Made by a program: the position numbers and the translations under genes | Origin: CAYYYP01 sp964475985 | GTDB lineage: Bacteria; Bdellovibrionota; UBA1018; CAYHWW01 | NCBI GenBank assembly: GCA_964475985.1 | Contig: CAYYYP010000080.1 | Span: 1 to 7,992, forward strand | Direction: 5' to 3' | Length of the DNA: 7,992 nucleotides | Part shown: positions 6,758 through 7,992 of the stretch, piece by piece | Layout of the letters: each line of letters begins with the position of its first letter | Numbering within the stretch: position 1 is the stretch's first letter | Notes under the pieces: model-generated | Database searches by the model: none | Seen by the model: the letters and a program-made list of their open reading frames with translations, nothing else | What the model was told of the DNA's origin: nothing

Positions 6758-7581
6758 TGAAAATTTTCTGCGGCTTATTTTTCACCTTAGCGCTGGTTTT
6801 TTCCCTGCCCACGTTCGCCGAAGAATCAACCAAGAAATGGGGTAAGGATTCCCAGTATTCGCCTGCGCAAGCCGATGCGTTGCTGAATGGCCACTTGAGG
6901 CCCGTGATTGATCAAATCAAACGTTCCCTTCCTTTGGATAGAACCTTGAGTGGGTTTCATGAGCAGGAAGTAAAATTAACCAACACGGCCGTGACGTTTA
7001 GCCTGCCTCAGGAATTTTCTCGGTGTCTCAGTAACTCTGCACTCGCCCGAGTGAATGCAAAAGATTCAGCATCGGTCGTGAGGCTGCAGTGCGAAAAGCG
7101 TGATGGGTTAGCGGTATTTCAGGTAGTGGAATGGACGGAACTTCCCCCTAGCATTTTAAAAGATGAGAAAAATTTTCTAAGTTGGCGAAAAACTTTATTT
7201 TCCAATGAGGCCTTGGTGCTTTCGCCCCTGCGATTTGTGGATGAAAAGAATAAAGGCGAGTTGGTTCCGTTTATGAGGCCCTACTGCAAGCTATTAGCTA
7301 GTGGCTACAATGTGTGGGACGGATTTAAAGGCCAAGCTAATTGTCGTTTAAGTTCGGTCATAAAAGACTCGGTAGAACTCATCAAAGCTGAAAAATCCGA
7401 AGGCTTGGGAAATTTATTTGTGCACGAGATTTTTATCACACGTTCCCACGGTTCAGTGGTGGCATTTAGGATTTGGTTTGCGGCGCCCCGGACTCTAAAG
7501 GGAGCTTCTGATTTGCCCCAAATCTCTAGGTATTACGTGTTTTTGCCGCTCGTTGCGCTTCACTCCTTAAAACCTAAATGA
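6754..7581 (+). CDS. secreted protein of unknown function, coupled to potD
   Basis: I do not recognise this 275-residue protein. It begins with a clear Sec signal peptide (MMKIFCGLFF, hydrophobic core, cleavage probably after TFA at residue 22), so the mature form should be periplasmic or envelope-associated. No lipobox and no later membrane span are evident. The mature part has four cysteines (91, 113, 178, 197), enough for two disulfides, and several aromatic-rich strand-like segments toward the C-terminus. Its ATG overlaps the potD stop (ATGA); a second ATG at 6757 is also possible. Overlap with potD makes co-expression very likely and suggests an accessory role around polyamine uptake, but no motif supports a specific activity. 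No intrinsic terminator is seen between it and the tRNA gene. Confidence 0.8.
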   Translation: MMKIFCGLFFTLALVFSLPTFAEESTKKWGKDSQYSPAQADALLNGHLRPVIDQIKRSLPLDRTLSGFHEQEVKLTNTAVTFSLPQEFSRCLSNSALARVNAKDSASVVRLQCEKRDGLAVFQVVEWTELPPSILKDEKNFLSWRKTLFSNEALVLSPLRFVDEKNKGELVPFMRPYCKLLASGYNVWDGFKGQANCRLSSVIKDSVELIKAEKSEGLGNLFVHEIFITRSHGSVVAFRIWFAAPRTLKGASDLPQISRYYVFLPLVALHSLKPK

Positions 7582-7663
7582 GGGCATAAAAAACTCTATT
7601 CAGAATTGCCCGGGCTGTGTTATCCGGATAGTGCTTCTCAGCAATTGAAGCAGTTCTAAGCGT

Positions 7664-7739
7664 GGGCGCTTAGCTCAGCTGGGAGAGCGCCACCCTTACA
7701 AGGTGGATGTCGTAGGTTCGATCCCTACAGCGCCCACCA
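7664..7739 (+). tRNA. tRNA-Val (anticodon UAC)
   Basis: All arms fold. The 7-bp acceptor is GGGCGCT (7664-7670) with AGCGCCC (7729-7735). The D stem is GCTC/GAGC. The anticodon stem CCACC/GGTGG has loop CTTACAA, giving anticodon TAC at 7697-7699. The T arm GTAGG/CCTAC has loop TTCGATC. Discriminator A7736 and an encoded CCA (7737-7739) complete 76 bases. It reads GUA and other valine codons. A possible promoter upstream (TTGCCC at 7606, GATAGT at 7627) is weak, with 15-base spacing. The 82 bases between the preceding gene and this tRNA hold short palindromes (GCCCGGGC at 7608, TATCCGGATA at 7621) but no terminator I can support. Confidence 0.98.
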
Positions 7740-7992
7740 CTTGTCAATCTGTTCGAACCACGGAACGAAAAAAGATCTGAAGAATGCGCCCGGCCCGAAA
7801 GGTTGCCGGGCGTTTCTGTTTTGGACGCTACGATCGTAGGCCCCTGGCCCCCATAAAAGGGCCGGGGGCCAGCTTTCGCGAGTGCTCTTTCGATTTGGTC
7901 TCGGCCAACGTAGTAGTGAAGTTCAAAGCCTTCTGGAGTGATTTTGATTTGATGGATTAGGGCTTGGGCTATTTTAGTTTGGGCGGTCGTTT
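7670..7992 (-). CDS. C-terminal end of a probable serine recombinase, 5' end outside window, reading into the tRNA gene
   Basis: The minus strand is open from the window edge to TAA at 7672-7670, giving 106 residues. The first ~45 look like the C-terminal end of large serine recombinases, which cut and rejoin DNA through a serine to insert or excise elements: IHQIKITPEGFELHYYVG (12-29), then DQIERALAKAG. This is recognition by pattern only; the catalytic domain would lie to the right of the window. After about residue 56 the sequence reads through the tRNA terminator, and from about 84 it is antisense tRNA-Val (CRDRTYDIHLVRVALSQLS), a tail common in frames that run into tRNA genes. The true functional end is therefore unclear, and the gene may be translated with an accidental tail or be damaged. 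Its position beside a tRNA suggests an integrated element extending rightward. Confidence 0.5.
   Translation of the reverse strand, partial: TTAQTKIAQALIHQIKITPEGFELHYYVGRDQIERALAKAGPRPFYGGQGPTIVASKTETPGNLSGRAHSSDLFSFRGSNRLTSGGRCRDRTYDIHLVRVALSQLS
7787..7822 (+). terminator. intrinsic terminator of tRNA-Val
   Basis: CGCCCGGC (7787-7794) pairs perfectly with GCCGGGCG (7805-7812). Inside, CC and GG can extend the stem to a GAAA tetraloop with a two-base bulge. TTTCTGTTTT follows on the plus strand. It lies 47 bases after the tRNA and points the same way, so it probably ends that transcript. It also lies inside the minus-strand recombinase frame, which suggests that frame's tail is not ancestral coding sequence. 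Confidence 0.8.
7828..7839. repeat. 12-bp perfect palindrome
   Basis: CTACGATCGTAG is identical on both strands. It lies between the tRNA terminator and the tail of the recombinase frame, next to a second inverted repeat (7844-7872). It could be a protein-binding site such as a recombinase or excision-factor site, but only its symmetry is seen. Confidence 0.4.
7844..7872. repeat. 9-bp GC-rich inverted repeat
   Basis: CTGGCCCCC (7844-7852) and GGGGGCCAG (7864-7872) form a perfect stem with an 11-base spacer. Neither strand has a T-tract after it, so it is not an ordinary intrinsic terminator. It overlaps codons of the recombinase frame just after the last family-like residues. Confidence 0.6.

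Noticed and set aside
7582..7663. A terminator for the pot operon before the tRNA (GGGCA at 7582 with TGCCC at 7607).
   Set aside because: The stem is five base pairs with a 20-base loop and no T-tract, so it cannot be supported.
7707..7841. CGATC shared by the tRNA T-arm and the palindrome at 7828, as an attachment-site duplication.
   Set aside because: The shared match is only about five bases and the palindrome is self-complementary, so it is not a credible copy of the tRNA end.

Overview
The window looks like a stretch of Gram-negative chromosome, mostly housekeeping and transport genes, with the edge of a probable mobile element at its right end. The Gram-negative call rests on a predicted outer-membrane barrel ending in Phe, Sec signal peptides and a canonical HU. 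A lipoprotein-type polyamine-binding protein, a degenerate HD-GYP-like protein and TTG starts would suit Bdellovibrionota or another delta-proteobacterium-like lineage. That placement is an impression, not a result.

Left part (1-2323): the 3' part of an HD-GYP-like phosphohydrolase gene, open from the first base of the window. After 25 bases comes a 475-codon frame that joins a complete NUDIX hydrolase to a signal peptide, a bacterial SH3 domain and an outer-membrane-type beta barrel. The join is odd. The signal peptide sits inside the frame, no ATG, GTG or TTG lies at the junction, and an ATAA overlap plus an A8 tract suggests two formerly coupled genes.

Middle (2324-2750): an autonomous HU gene with a consensus -35 box, overlapping AT-rich palindromes in the leader, a strong Shine-Dalgarno sequence before a TTG start, and a strong intrinsic terminator.

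Transport operon (2802-7581): potA-potB-potC-potD in tightly packed order, plus a translationally coupled secreted protein of unknown function. PotA (ATPase) energises PotB and PotC (permeases), and PotD, a predicted lipoprotein, would deliver the ligand. PotA carries an unusual Ala/Asp-rich insert encoded partly by a 12-bp tandem repeat. PotD has lost two of the four acidic polyamine contacts known from E. coli PotD, so its ligand may differ.

Right end (7582-7992): a complete tRNA-Val(UAC) gene with encoded CCA and its own terminator. Facing it on the minus strand is the C-terminal end of what looks like a serine recombinase, whose frame stays open through the terminator and antisense through the tRNA. 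This resembles the boundary of an element inserted next to a tRNA gene. I see no CRISPR array, insertion sequence ends, riboswitch or rRNA.
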